Assembly (NCBI GenBank): GCA_021325555.1
Contig: JAJPGY010000016.1
Span: 213,307 to 277,306, forward strand
From: Pseudomonadota bacterium
GTDB taxonomy: Bacteria > Cyanobacteriota > Vampirovibrionia > Obscuribacterales > Obscuribacteraceae
Direction: 5' to 3'
DNA length: 64,000 nucleotides
Shown: positions 57,019 through 64,000 of the stretch, one piece after another
How the letters are laid out: each line of letters opens with the position of its first letter
Position numbering within the stretch: the stretch's first letter is position 1
Position numbers and translations under genes: made by a program
Notes under the pieces: model-generated
What the model was told of the DNA's origin: nothing
Seen by the model: only the letters and a program-made list of their open reading frames with translations
The model's database searches: none

Positions 57019-57228
57019 GTGAGGTACGGAGCGAGAAACAGGATAAGCGCGAGGGTAACGTCCGTCAAAAGCGACGCCATCATGTCGCTGGTCAAATTCG
57101 ATGTTCCGGCACCGGCGCAGATGGCCTCGGTGCTCACAACCGAATCGGTGGAGGCCATGGGGCTGAAGGCGGGCGACACGGTCGAGCTCGTCATAAAAGC
57201 AATTCACGTGATGCCGGTGAAGGAGTAA
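57019..57228 (+). CDS. Molbindin-like protein (single Mop/TOBE domain)
   Basis: 69 residues from GTG 57019, which has AAAGGAGGAGG directly upstream; an upstream GTG at 56986 would be less well placed. The product is one Mop domain: ARNRISARVTSVKSDAIMSL, then a beta hairpin, LTTESVEAMGLKAGDTVEL and IKAIHVMPV. Such proteins bind molybdate as oligomers in the cytoplasm. The K+ channel gene starts 30 bases later in the same direction, an unexpected partner. No molybdate transporter is in the window. Confidence 0.88.
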   Translation: MRYGARNRISARVTSVKSDAIMSLVKFDVPAPAQMASVLTTESVEAMGLKAGDTVELVIKAIHVMPVKE

Positions 57229-57258
57229 GGCTGGCTTCCCTTATCTCCGGAGCTTCTA

Positions 57259-58323
57259 ATGGCCCATGTGCTCGAGGCGTTGCTCGGAATCATCCTGGTC
57301 GCGTTTGTCTTCCGAGACATATTCGACGGCATAATCGTCCCGCGTGCCACCAGCTCCAGGCTCCGCCTGGGTCCGAACGTCGTGCGCAAGATTGCCTGGC
57401 CGGCCGTCCGCTGGCTGGCTCTGGCTTCCCCCTCGGAGCGCTTCCGCACGATTGCGCTCAACGCTTTCGCGCCGATGGCCTTCGTGCTGCTGACCATCTG
57501 CTGGATGGGCTCGCTGACGTTAGGCTTCGCGCTCATCATTCACGCCTTGGGGCGTGAGGTCTCGCCCCCGGCAACCCGGTTCGCCGACGCGCTCTATTTT
57601 GCCGGCACCTCGGTGCTCACCATCGGTTACGGGGACATAGTGGCTTCCGGCGAGAAAGTGCGCTTCACGGTCCTGGCCGCGGCGCTTTGCGGGCTTGCGA
57701 CAATGGCTCTTCTGGTCTCCTTCCTGTTCGTCCTGCACAGCTGGGTCCAGCAGCGGGAGCAGGTCGTGAACAGGGTGACCAGCCGAGCCGGCACGCCCCC
57801 GTCCGGGCTGGTGCTCTTGCTTCGCTATCAGGAGCTGGGAATCGCCAGGACCCTGTCGGCGGCCTACCTGACCTGGGAAGCGTGGGTGGCGGCGGTGCTG
57901 GAGAGCCATCCGGCCTTTTTGATCCTTCCTTACTTTCGCTCTTCCAATGAGAAGAACTCCTGGATCGCCACCATGGGCGCACTCCTGGATGCGGCATGCT
58001 TGCTGCTTACCTGTGTGGTGGACGTAAGCGTCGGCGAGGCCGATCTCTTTTACTGGCTGGCCTGCAGGACGGCAAAAGAGCTCTGCGAGCAGCTCGGGCT
58101 TGGAGATGGAGACGGGCAGGAGCTGTCGGGGGAGGACTTCCAGCTCGGTCTGTCTTTGCTGCAGCAGTCCGGCTACGACATCGTCAAGGACACGGACGCG
58201 GCCTGGAAGGAGTTCTCGGCCCGGCGGGCCGCGTACATGCCCTATCTTTCGGCCCTGTCCGACTATCTCGTCGTGCCGCTGCAGGACTGGGTGCCGGCCT
58301 TGTTCAAGGCAGGCGCGTACTGA
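57259..58323 (+). CDS. Two-pore-helix type K+ channel protein
   Basis: 354 residues. Hydrophobic helices lie at about 3-18, 68-95 and 133-160; the pore helix and selectivity filter SVLTIGYGD (118-126) sit between the last two, which fits the Ion_trans_2 fold with an extra N-terminal helix. The remaining 190 residues are a helical cytoplasmic C-terminal domain of unknown type. GGAG lies 8 bases upstream of the ATG. The last 61 bases overlap the 3' end of the convergent PP2C gene. It probably conducts K+ across the inner membrane; the gating signal is unknown. Confidence 0.9.
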   Translation: MAHVLEALLGIILVAFVFRDIFDGIIVPRATSSRLRLGPNVVRKIAWPAVRWLALASPSERFRTIALNAFAPMAFVLLTICWMGSLTLGFALIIHALGREVSPPATRFADALYFAGTSVLTIGYGDIVASGEKVRFTVLAAALCGLATMALLVSFLFVLHSWVQQREQVVNRVTSRAGTPPSGLVLLLRYQELGIARTLSAAYLTWEAWVAAVLESHPAFLILPYFRSSNEKNSWIATMGALLDAACLLLTCVVDVSVGEADLFYWLACRTAKELCEQLGLGDGDGQELSGEDFQLGLSLLQQSGYDIVKDTDAAWKEFSARRAAYMPYLSALSDYLVVPLQDWVPALFKAGAY

Positions 58324-59054
58324 ACGGCCACGATCGTGACGTTGTCCGGGGCGCCGCCATCCAGCGTCTTCTCGAGGAGCTCCTTGCACGCAGCCTCCGC
58401 GTCTTCGCACCGGCAGACGACCTCGCCTATCTCCTCGTCGTGCAGCACCGCCGACAGCCCGTCGGTAGCCAGAACGATCCAGTCGCCTTCCGCCAGCTCA
58501 AACGGCGTCCGGTCGATCTCCACCTTGCTGTGGTGCCCGACGCAGCGTGTCAGGTAGTGACGGAAAGGGCTTGTCCGAAACTGATCCGGGGTCAGGTGCC
58601 CGTTGAGCAGCATCTCCATGACTACTGAATGGTCCTGGGTGAGAACGACGGTCTTGCCGCCCCTGATCAGGTACGCGCGCGAATCACCGACATGGGCGAT
58701 ATGAATCATGCCGTCTTTGGATTGCACGGACACGAGAAGCGTGGTTCCCATGCGGCATTCCGGCGGCACGTCGCAGGCGACGCTGAAGACCGTACGGTTG
58801 GCATCCGAGATGGCGTCGACAAGCCATTGCTGAATGAGCGCCCGGTCGGTCTCGTCAGGCGGGCTCTTCTCATAGAGGGCGGCCACCGCCTCGACGGCAA
58901 GCTTGCTGGCGATACCGCCGCCCCTGGCGCCACCCATGCCGTCCGCCACGACAAGCACCCTGCCGTCGGGGCTAATGTAAAAGCTGTCCTGATTCTCCAC
59001 CCGATGTAAACCGCGATCCGTGACTGCCGCAAGCTTCCATGTAAGCTCTGCCAT
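58263..59054 (-). CDS. PP2C-family Ser/Thr protein phosphatase
   Basis: 263 residues from ATG 59054 (GGAGA 7 bases upstream). It covers the bacterial PP2C domain with the metal-binding acidic motifs: TDRGLHRVENQDSFYIS, VVADGMGGARGG, GTTLLV, HVGDSRAYLIRGG, LTQDHSVV, LATDGLS and GGAPDNVTIVAV. These enzymes (PrpC/Stp type) dephosphorylate targets of Hanks-type kinases in the cytoplasm. The likely partner kinase is at 53144-54835. A short tail after VAVQY is encoded in the region overlapping the K+ channel gene. Confidence 0.95.
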   Translation of the reverse strand: MAELTWKLAAVTDRGLHRVENQDSFYISPDGRVLVVADGMGGARGGGIASKLAVEAVAALYEKSPPDETDRALIQQWLVDAISDANRTVFSVACDVPPECRMGTTLLVSVQSKDGMIHIAHVGDSRAYLIRGGKTVVLTQDHSVVMEMLLNGHLTPDQFRTSPFRHYLTRCVGHHSKVEIDRTPFELAEGDWIVLATDGLSAVLHDEEIGEVVCRCEDAEAACKELLEKTLDGGAPDNVTIVAVQYAPALNKAGTQSCSGTTR

Positions 59055-59227
59055 GGCTTTCTCTCCGCACTCGACAAAAAACGGGCGCCTCGACGCCTTG
59101 TACGCCTTCCCTGATCCGTCTATGCCCGAAACCGGCCTGCTAATATTGGCGGGCAAACAATTGTCACTTAAGAAAGTGCTAAGCAAAGCCGCGTCTCGAC
59201 AACCGATCCTCGGCTAGAATCTCTGAA

Positions 59228-59959
59228 ATGAAAAACGTCCTGCGCTGGGCGCACTTGCTTATCAGACCGAGAAATTACGCGAGTATGCTCGCCTCGGTGT
59301 TGCTGCTCATAGTCGCGTCGCCGCTTGCGGACACGACGCCATGGGGAAGAACCATTCTTGCGCTCCTGGTGGTCGCCGTGCTCGTCTTCGGTATGGAGGC
59401 TGTCGGCGCCGCCAGGTCCGAGCTTATGCTGGTGTCGTGTCTTGCGGCGCTGACGGTGGGCTTTTTTGTCTCGGGGACCTGGTTCAACGAGGGGCTGACT
59501 GAGACCAACATTTTCCACATCGTCGGCTACTGCGTCTGTCTCGTTTTCTTCGTGCGCGTGGGTTTCGTAATGCTGCGCGACATCTTCTCCGGGGAGGTCA
59601 CGGGGAACAGGATATGCGGCGCAGTGTGCGTCTATCTGTTGCTCGGCTACTTCTTCGCGATCCTGCAACTGGTCGCCTTGAGCCTGGATGCGCACGCCTT
59701 GAGGTTCGATGGCGCCCTGGCCGGGCTGCTCAACCCTCACGACGCATTATCTAAACAACGTTTCGTATCAATGATGTTTTACTTCAGCTTCTGCACCTTG
59801 ACGACCCTGGGTTACGGTGACATTAGCCCGGTGAGCACCTTCTCGCGGACGGTTGCCTGGCTGGAAGCGGTCACCGGACAGCTCTACCTGGCGGTGCTCA
59901 TCGCCCGCCTGGTCGGCCAGCACATCGCCGCCTCTGCCGCCAGATCATTACGCAATTGA
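59228..59959 (+). CDS. Ion channel family membrane protein (K+ channel type filter)
   Basis: 243 residues with about five or six hydrophobic helices (20-32, 42-57, 66-82, 95-117, 129-152, 205-230) and a filter TLTTLGYGDISP (190-201) before the last helix. It belongs to the Ion_trans_2-like group of small channels with several helices before the pore. It is divergent from the PP2C gene across 173 bases, which contain CACTT-AAGA-AAGTG (59164-59177), a possible operator. The ribosome site is weak. Confidence 0.88.
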   Translation: MKNVLRWAHLLIRPRNYASMLASVLLLIVASPLADTTPWGRTILALLVVAVLVFGMEAVGAARSELMLVSCLAALTVGFFVSGTWFNEGLTETNIFHIVGYCVCLVFFVRVGFVMLRDIFSGEVTGNRICGAVCVYLLLGYFFAILQLVALSLDAHALRFDGALAGLLNPHDALSKQRFVSMMFYFSFCTLTTLGYGDISPVSTFSRTVAWLEAVTGQLYLAVLIARLVGQHIAASAARSLRN

Positions 59960-60020
59960 AGCTGGGGGGCGTCCCGGCCGCCTTTCCTGAAGCACTCTGG
60001 TTTGCAGACTCGCCGCCAAC

Positions 60021-61010
60021 CTAAGAACGATTCCGCCGCACGGTCCCCTGAAGGATCACCTTATCCACAAAATCGCCGGTCGGCCCGTAGCGTACGGAGG
60101 CTGCTTCCACATCCAGCGTGTCGGCGTCCCTGGCCGTGAAGCGGATCACGTTCTCGGAGTAAGCGTGCGCCACTGCGCCGGTGAGCCGGCTCACGTCGGA
60201 CTCGTATGTGATTACCTCCTGCTCTATCACATGCGGTGCCAGCTTCCTCACCGTGTCCCGCAGCAACTGTCCGGAGAGGCTGTTGCCGGTTATGCCGATG
60301 CCCGGCTGGACAAGCCCCAGATGCAGGATGTAAAGAAACGGCGGCGTTTGCACCGGGCGCACGAGCCCGATTCTCACCCAGCCTCCGCCGGCCGCGCGCG
60401 AGCCGGGAGGACCACTGGCGTACTGGTTGCCGAGCAAGCGAAAATGCGGCGCCTCCTGCTGGGCGAAGTTGACCTGAGCCGGCTCCAGGTCGATCGCCCG
60501 ATCTTCTGCCCTGGTGAACTGAAAGCGCACCCGTCCCACCCTGCCGGGAGCCATCAGCTGCTGGGTTTGCACGAATTCGCCGGGATCGAACCGGGCACAC
60601 AACGGATTGTAATCAAACAGCTTGATCGTCAGCTCGCCGCTCCAGGCTCCGAGCCAGCTCTCCGGGAAGGAGCCGTGCCCGCTGCCGGGCTGCCCGGCGG
60701 AGCCGGTGCTATGCAACTGGGGCGCCATTGCCGGCGTGGCAACGGGAAGCTCGGCGCCCGGCTCGCTCACGAGCTCGTCAATGCGGCCATAAAGCATCGG
60801 GGTCTTCTTGGCGGGAACAGCACCGTCAGTGGTGCCTGAGCCGGCGCCATCGCTGGCGCTGGTGTCCGAATCCGAAGGATAAGGGATAGCCGCCTGGTCG
60901 GCGCTGCCGCTTGCTTGAGCCACGGCGCCGAGAGTTTCGGCCCGAGCGGCCGGTAAGGACAGGAGCGCCCCCGTCCCCAGGACAAGGATCAAACTGGGTC
61001 CATATCTCAC
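60021..61010 (-). CDS. Secreted protein of unknown function
   Basis: 329 residues from GTG 61010 (MRYGPSLILVLGTGALLSLP, signal peptide ending at ARA). A Ser/Gly/Asp-rich linker runs to about residue 115. A beta-rich domain follows: SWLGAWSGELTIKLFDYNPL, RVGRVRFQFTRAEDRAIDLE, GGWVRIGLVRPV, then a final ENVIRFTARDADTLDVEAAS element. No catalytic signature is seen. It starts 10 bases after the upstream secreted-protein gene and is probably the last gene of a three-gene operon. No family was recognised. Confidence 0.72.
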   Translation of the reverse strand: MRYGPSLILVLGTGALLSLPAARAETLGAVAQASGSADQAAIPYPSDSDTSASDGAGSGTTDGAVPAKKTPMLYGRIDELVSEPGAELPVATPAMAPQLHSTGSAGQPGSGHGSFPESWLGAWSGELTIKLFDYNPLCARFDPGEFVQTQQLMAPGRVGRVRFQFTRAEDRAIDLEPAQVNFAQQEAPHFRLLGNQYASGPPGSRAAGGGWVRIGLVRPVQTPPFLYILHLGLVQPGIGITGNSLSGQLLRDTVRKLAPHVIEQEVITYESDVSRLTGAVAHAYSENVIRFTARDADTLDVEAASVRYGPTGDFVDKVILQGTVRRNRS

Positions 61011-61020
61011 CTCACGGTCC

Positions 61021-61440
61021 CTATTTCATCTCCCCGAGGCTGAGAGAATCTTTGCTGAACGCCTTGTCCGCGGAGTAAACCCAGCCGTCGACCGGTCCGG
61101 CGTATGCCCCTTCGACCGTGCCGGTCAGCAAGGCCCAGGGAGTGGTGAACATCCCGACCGGCACGACAAGCCAGGGCGTGGTTCGCTCGCCGACCAGCTC
61201 CTTCGTGTCGGCAACGACCGCCCGGGCCGTCTTTCTGGCAATGGCGATCGGCGTGCCCACCACGACGCCGGCCAGGAAAGAGACGAATCTAGCTGGCAGC
61301 CCCGCCCCGGGCGATGACTGCGACGGCTTTGCCGCGGATTGGGAGGGCGGGCTGGTCGCCGCCTCTTCGGCGCCCGCCCGCGCAAGCGAACACGCGGCCA
61401 AAGCGCCGGCAAGAAGTGCGATCGCGATAACTTTGGTCAT
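61021..61440 (-). CDS. Secreted protein, paralogue of the upstream gene
   Basis: 139 residues with a signal peptide that may be a lipoprotein type (ALLAGALAACSLA). A low-complexity linker leads to a conserved core: VVVGTPIAIARKTARAVVAD, ELVGERTT, VPVGMFTTPWALLTGTVEGA, DGWVYSADKAFSKDSLSLGE. The core matches the protein encoded at 61499-62068 almost element by element, so the two are tandem paralogues. The Gly-rich hydrophobic stretch may insert in a membrane. GAGGT lies 9 bases upstream of the ATG. Confidence 0.75.
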   Translation of the reverse strand: MTKVIAIALLAGALAACSLARAGAEEAATSPPSQSAAKPSQSSPGAGLPARFVSFLAGVVVGTPIAIARKTARAVVADTKELVGERTTPWLVVPVGMFTTPWALLTGTVEGAYAGPVDGWVYSADKAFSKDSLSLGEMK

Positions 61441-61498
61441 TGTCTCTTACCTCAACTCCCGGCCGGCGGTGTGAAAAACAACCCGCCGGCGGCAGACT

Positions 61499-62068
61499 CT
61501 ACAGTTTCAAAGTCCCCAGGCTGTACGCATCCTTGCTGTACGGGTGATCCGCCGAATTGCTCCAGCTGTCGCATATACCGTTTATGGCACCGTAGAGCGC
61601 ACCGCCTATGATACCGGCGGGCACGCCCAGCACGCCGCAGGGCGCGACAATAAGCGGGTTGGTATGCTCACCCGTGAGGTCCCTGGTCGCAATCACGATC
61701 TCCCGCCTGGTGCATCGAGCCCAGGCCACGGGCGTCCCCACAAGCGTGCCGACAAAGAACGGCGGCAGGCGGCCGGGCAGGCTTGCAAAAAAGCTTCTGA
61801 ACTTGCCTGTTCTCGTACCGGCGACGGGCGGCGGCGTCCCGGCAGTCTCCGTGGGCTGCTTTTCTTCCTTTGCTTCCGTGCCTCTGGCGGCTTGCCTTCT
61901 GGTCTTCTTAGCCTTCGCCGGCTTTATGTCCGCCGTTGTCGCCGGCTGGGCAGCGGATTTCTGTTGAGCCTCCGGCGCAGAAGGCGTTGCCTCCTCGGCG
62001 CCGGCCGGCAGGAAGCAAGCCAGGCAAAGCAGGAGTGCCGCGATGGTCGATGCTGTCAGTCTCCTCAT
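61499..62068 (-). CDS. Secreted protein, first of the tandem paralogue pair
   Basis: 189 residues. Signal peptide to about residue 24 (LLLCLACFLPAGAEE). A Lys/Ala/Thr-rich linker of about 70 residues follows. The core is LVGTPVAWARCTRREIVIAT, LTGEHTNPLIVAPCGVLGVP, GGALYGAINGICDSWSNSAD, YSKDAYSLGTLKL, matching the next gene but with three extra cysteines. AAGGA lies 8 bases before the ATG. It probably heads the three-gene operon ending at 60021. Confidence 0.75.
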   Translation of the reverse strand: MRRLTASTIAALLLCLACFLPAGAEEATPSAPEAQQKSAAQPATTADIKPAKAKKTRRQAARGTEAKEEKQPTETAGTPPPVAGTRTGKFRSFFASLPGRLPPFFVGTLVGTPVAWARCTRREIVIATRDLTGEHTNPLIVAPCGVLGVPAGIIGGALYGAINGICDSWSNSADHPYSKDAYSLGTLKL

Positions 62069-62177
62069 TTCCAGTCCTTTCTGGCCACAACAGATATCAG
62101 CTCTGATTATCGCCCCTTGATAACAAGAATGGTGTGGTAAATAGTTGATAGGACGCCTGCCGGGTTGTTATCAGCAC

Positions 62178-63134
62178 ATGCGCCGATCGAAGCTGCCAGC
62201 CGTCATGATCACCGCGATCCTCGCCACCGCTTGCGCCGCCCGTGCGCAGAGCGCCTCGGCGAATCTCGCCAATCAATTGAAGTTGCTGAAAGCCAACGTT
62301 GTAAGAATGTTCTCGAGCACCGCCCAGTTTCTTCAGGGCGGCGGGCGATGGTTTCCCGCGCCCCAGGGGAACGACCAGGTTCTCTGCCAGCAGCTCAAGC
62401 AGCTTCAGGATGGCGCCGACCAGATGAGGGTCGACCTCCAGAACGGAGAGTCGCAGAAGACCCTCCAGTACGACATGCAGCAGCTCCTCGATGCCCGGGC
62501 GAACCTGGAGCAAGCTCTGCCGAAGGTCGGCGGCAACAGGGAGGTGGCGCAGGACTGGGGTCTGGTCAAGGGCGGGGTGGACAGCGTGGCGGCTTCCTAC
62601 AAGACCTTCTGCCAGGGCGCTCCCCAGGATCAAGGAGAATCCGAGGCGAAACCACCTACGGTGGCGGAATGTTTGCAGGCGCTCAGCACCCAGACGCAAC
62701 AATTTCGCGACTCTCTGGGGATCTTCGTCAACGCGCCGGGGCGCGTGCCGCCGCCGCACGAGGAGGACCTGACGCTGGTGCAACTGCTCGGGCAGTTCCA
62801 GCGGCAGTGCCTGAAGCTGAGGAACGATGTCGAGGCGCGTCGTGAGGACCCGTTCCTGCGGGACGACCTCGACCAGCTGCGATACACATCCACCAGGATG
62901 GATCCGCTTACGCGCATCATCGGCTCGCCGCCGGATACCTTGCAAAGCTGGGACGCGATCCGGGCGACACTCGATGTCATGAACGAGATCGTCCCCGGCG
63001 GCGCGCCCGGCTCGGAGATGCGCGCGGATCCTTCCACGCAAAGGAGGTTCTCGCCCGCGCCTCCGCCGGTGGCACAGCCATCCCGGTCACCGGCACCGTC
63101 GAGTTCTTCACAGGACAGCGGCAGCGGTTTTTGA
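62178..63134 (+). CDS. Secreted helical protein of unknown function
   Basis: About 318 residues from ATG 62178, chosen because the signal peptide (MRRSKLPAVMITAILATACA) begins there; no strong ribosome site is visible and the frame is open to 62145. The mature part is Gln/Leu/Asp-rich and mainly helical (LANQLKLLKANVVRMFSSTA, CQQLKQLQDGADQMRVDLQN, LVQLLGQFQRQCLKLRNDVE), with four cysteines that could pair, and a Pro/Ser-rich tail. It is probably a periplasmic coiled-coil protein. No family was recognised. Confidence 0.7.
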   Translation: MRRSKLPAVMITAILATACAARAQSASANLANQLKLLKANVVRMFSSTAQFLQGGGRWFPAPQGNDQVLCQQLKQLQDGADQMRVDLQNGESQKTLQYDMQQLLDARANLEQALPKVGGNREVAQDWGLVKGGVDSVAASYKTFCQGAPQDQGESEAKPPTVAECLQALSTQTQQFRDSLGIFVNAPGRVPPPHEEDLTLVQLLGQFQRQCLKLRNDVEARREDPFLRDDLDQLRYTSTRMDPLTRIIGSPPDTLQSWDAIRATLDVMNEIVPGGAPGSEMRADPSTQRRFSPAPPPVAQPSRSPAPSSSSQDSGSGF

Positions 63135-63282
63135 TTGATGGCCTGAGGATACCTGCACAGGTCGCTCACAGCGGCTCGATCTCCGATCTTTTATTAGAGA
63201 GTTCTTATCATCATCCCAAGAACATCTTGACGACGAGTGCGTCTTAGCAGTCGATACACGTTGCCCAGGAGGAGGAACGATA

Positions 63283-63963
63283 ATGGAAGGCGCAAGGAGA
63301 TTACTGGCTTTAACTGCCGCCGGCTGTTTGTGCCTGCTCGCCTGGAGCCCGCCCGCTCAGGCGCAGGGGCGCAGCTGGGGTCCGCTCTCGGGAGGTGTAA
63401 ACGGCTGGTTTCCGGGAAGCAACGGCAACGGCGGATTTTTCGGCCGGCACCTCGGCTGGGGGAACGGCATCGGGAACGGTCTGGGCTATGGCGGACGATG
63501 CGGCGGCGGCGGCTGGATGCATCACCATCACCACTTCAATAATGGAATGGGCTTCGGCGGCGGTAGCAGCTATCTTGGAAACGGCGGCGCTTACGGTTAT
63601 AACAACGGCCTGGGCTGGGGCGGCGGCGGCCGCTGGGGCGGCGGTCTCTTCGGTCAGGGTACGCGCATAACGCAGCGGGAAAATCGCATCCAGCAGCTTT
63701 TGAACTCCGGCAACTTGAGCCCCGCCCAGCAGACTCAACTGCAAAGCCGCCTGGCGCAACTGCAGGCCCGGCAAGGCGCTCTTAACGGCCAGCTCAGCTC
63801 GCGCCTGTCGAATCAGCAATCGTACTTGCAAAACCTGCTCAGCTCCGGCAATCTCTCGCCCATGCAACAGAGCAACATCCAGAACCGGTTGACCCAGGAA
63901 AGCGTTGCAGCAACCACACCATTGAAAGTGGCACACGCGCGCGCGAAGATGGTTGCGGGTTAG
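63283..63963 (+). CDS. Secreted Gly/His-rich protein with two NLSP helical repeats
   Basis: 226 residues with a perfect GGAGGAGG ribosome site. The signal peptide ends at AQAQ. Residues about 30-125 are Gly/Asn/Trp-rich with a HHHHH stretch. Residues about 128-205 hold two repeats of a helical unit: RENRIQQLLNSGNLSPAQQT, QLQSRLAQLQ and then NQQSYLQNLLSSGNLSPMQQ, NIQNRLTQ. The unit resembles short EF-hand-less helix-turn-helix repeats that I cannot name. The His/Gly part may bind metal. The gene ends 37 bases before the window end. Confidence 0.75.
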   Translation: MEGARRLLALTAAGCLCLLAWSPPAQAQGRSWGPLSGGVNGWFPGSNGNGGFFGRHLGWGNGIGNGLGYGGRCGGGGWMHHHHHFNNGMGFGGGSSYLGNGGAYGYNNGLGWGGGGRWGGGLFGQGTRITQRENRIQQLLNSGNLSPAQQTQLQSRLAQLQARQGALNGQLSSRLSNQQSYLQNLLSSGNLSPMQQSNIQNRLTQESVAATTPLKVAHARAKMVAG

Positions 63964-64000
63964 CGGTCAGCTTTGACCCTGCCTCAATTGCAACCACCGA

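Overview
The window is GC-rich bacterial DNA, about 90 percent coding. It suggests a diderm (outer-membrane) bacterium: it encodes a probable outer-membrane beta-barrel, two giant secreted adhesin-like proteins with haemagglutinin-like N-termini, and many proteins with signal peptides. Giant Gly-rich secreted proteins, Hanks-type kinase/PP2C signalling, NO-stress genes and small secreted proteins of unknown family together remind me of Obscuribacterales-type Melainabacteria (non-photosynthetic Cyanobacteria). That placement is inference; no marker gene in the window settles it. No insertion sequence, integrase, CRISPR array or rRNA was seen.

Layout. The 3' end of a tRNA opens the window (1-38). 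A minus-strand two-gene unit follows (small helper plus nucleotidyltransferase, 202-1087). Then comes a 24.7-kb minus-strand gene (1320-26021) for a secreted protein of about 8,233 residues. It has a signal peptide, an adhesin-like N-terminus, a long Gly/Ser beta-repeat array with 12 paired-cysteine loops and a collagen-like tract. Its C-terminal third carries a methyltransferase-like domain, two kinase-like modules, a transglutaminase-like Cys-His-Asp domain, seven QFPW repeats and a FecR-like end. Three envelope genes follow: a Spy/CpxP-like protein, an outer-membrane barrel and a TPR-like secreted protein. A second giant gene (29377-40527, about 3,716 residues) has a related N-terminus, a PGRS-like Gly-rich body and a related FecR-like C-terminus. 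A nine-G homopolymer lies about 30 bases upstream of its start.

From 40.8 to 50 kb: an unknown Gly-zipper-like protein; a nitric-oxide-stress cluster (ric, an Rrf2 regulator, nnrS); a DUF985 cupin with a DUF2934 protein; a TPR gene broken by one frameshift; a tandem universal stress protein; a GH24 lysozyme with a His-rich insert; and a secreted TPR-alpha/beta hydrolase.

From 50.4 to 64 kb: a candidate polymorphic toxin and immunity pair; a Ser/Thr protein kinase behind a ribbon-helix-helix gene; small secreted and membrane proteins; a molybdate-binding-like Mop protein with a K+ channel; a PP2C phosphatase whose 3' end overlaps the channel gene; a second K+ channel; three co-directional secreted proteins, two of them tandem paralogues; and two secreted helical or Gly-rich proteins.

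How it fits together. The first 40 kb looks like a surface-structure locus: two giant exported proteins plus the envelope proteins between them. The second half mixes stress response (NO, universal stress protein), phosphorylation signalling (kinase, phosphatase, K+ channels) and competition functions (lysozyme, toxin/immunity). The most unusual element is the giant protein that joins an adhesin body to several enzyme-like modules.
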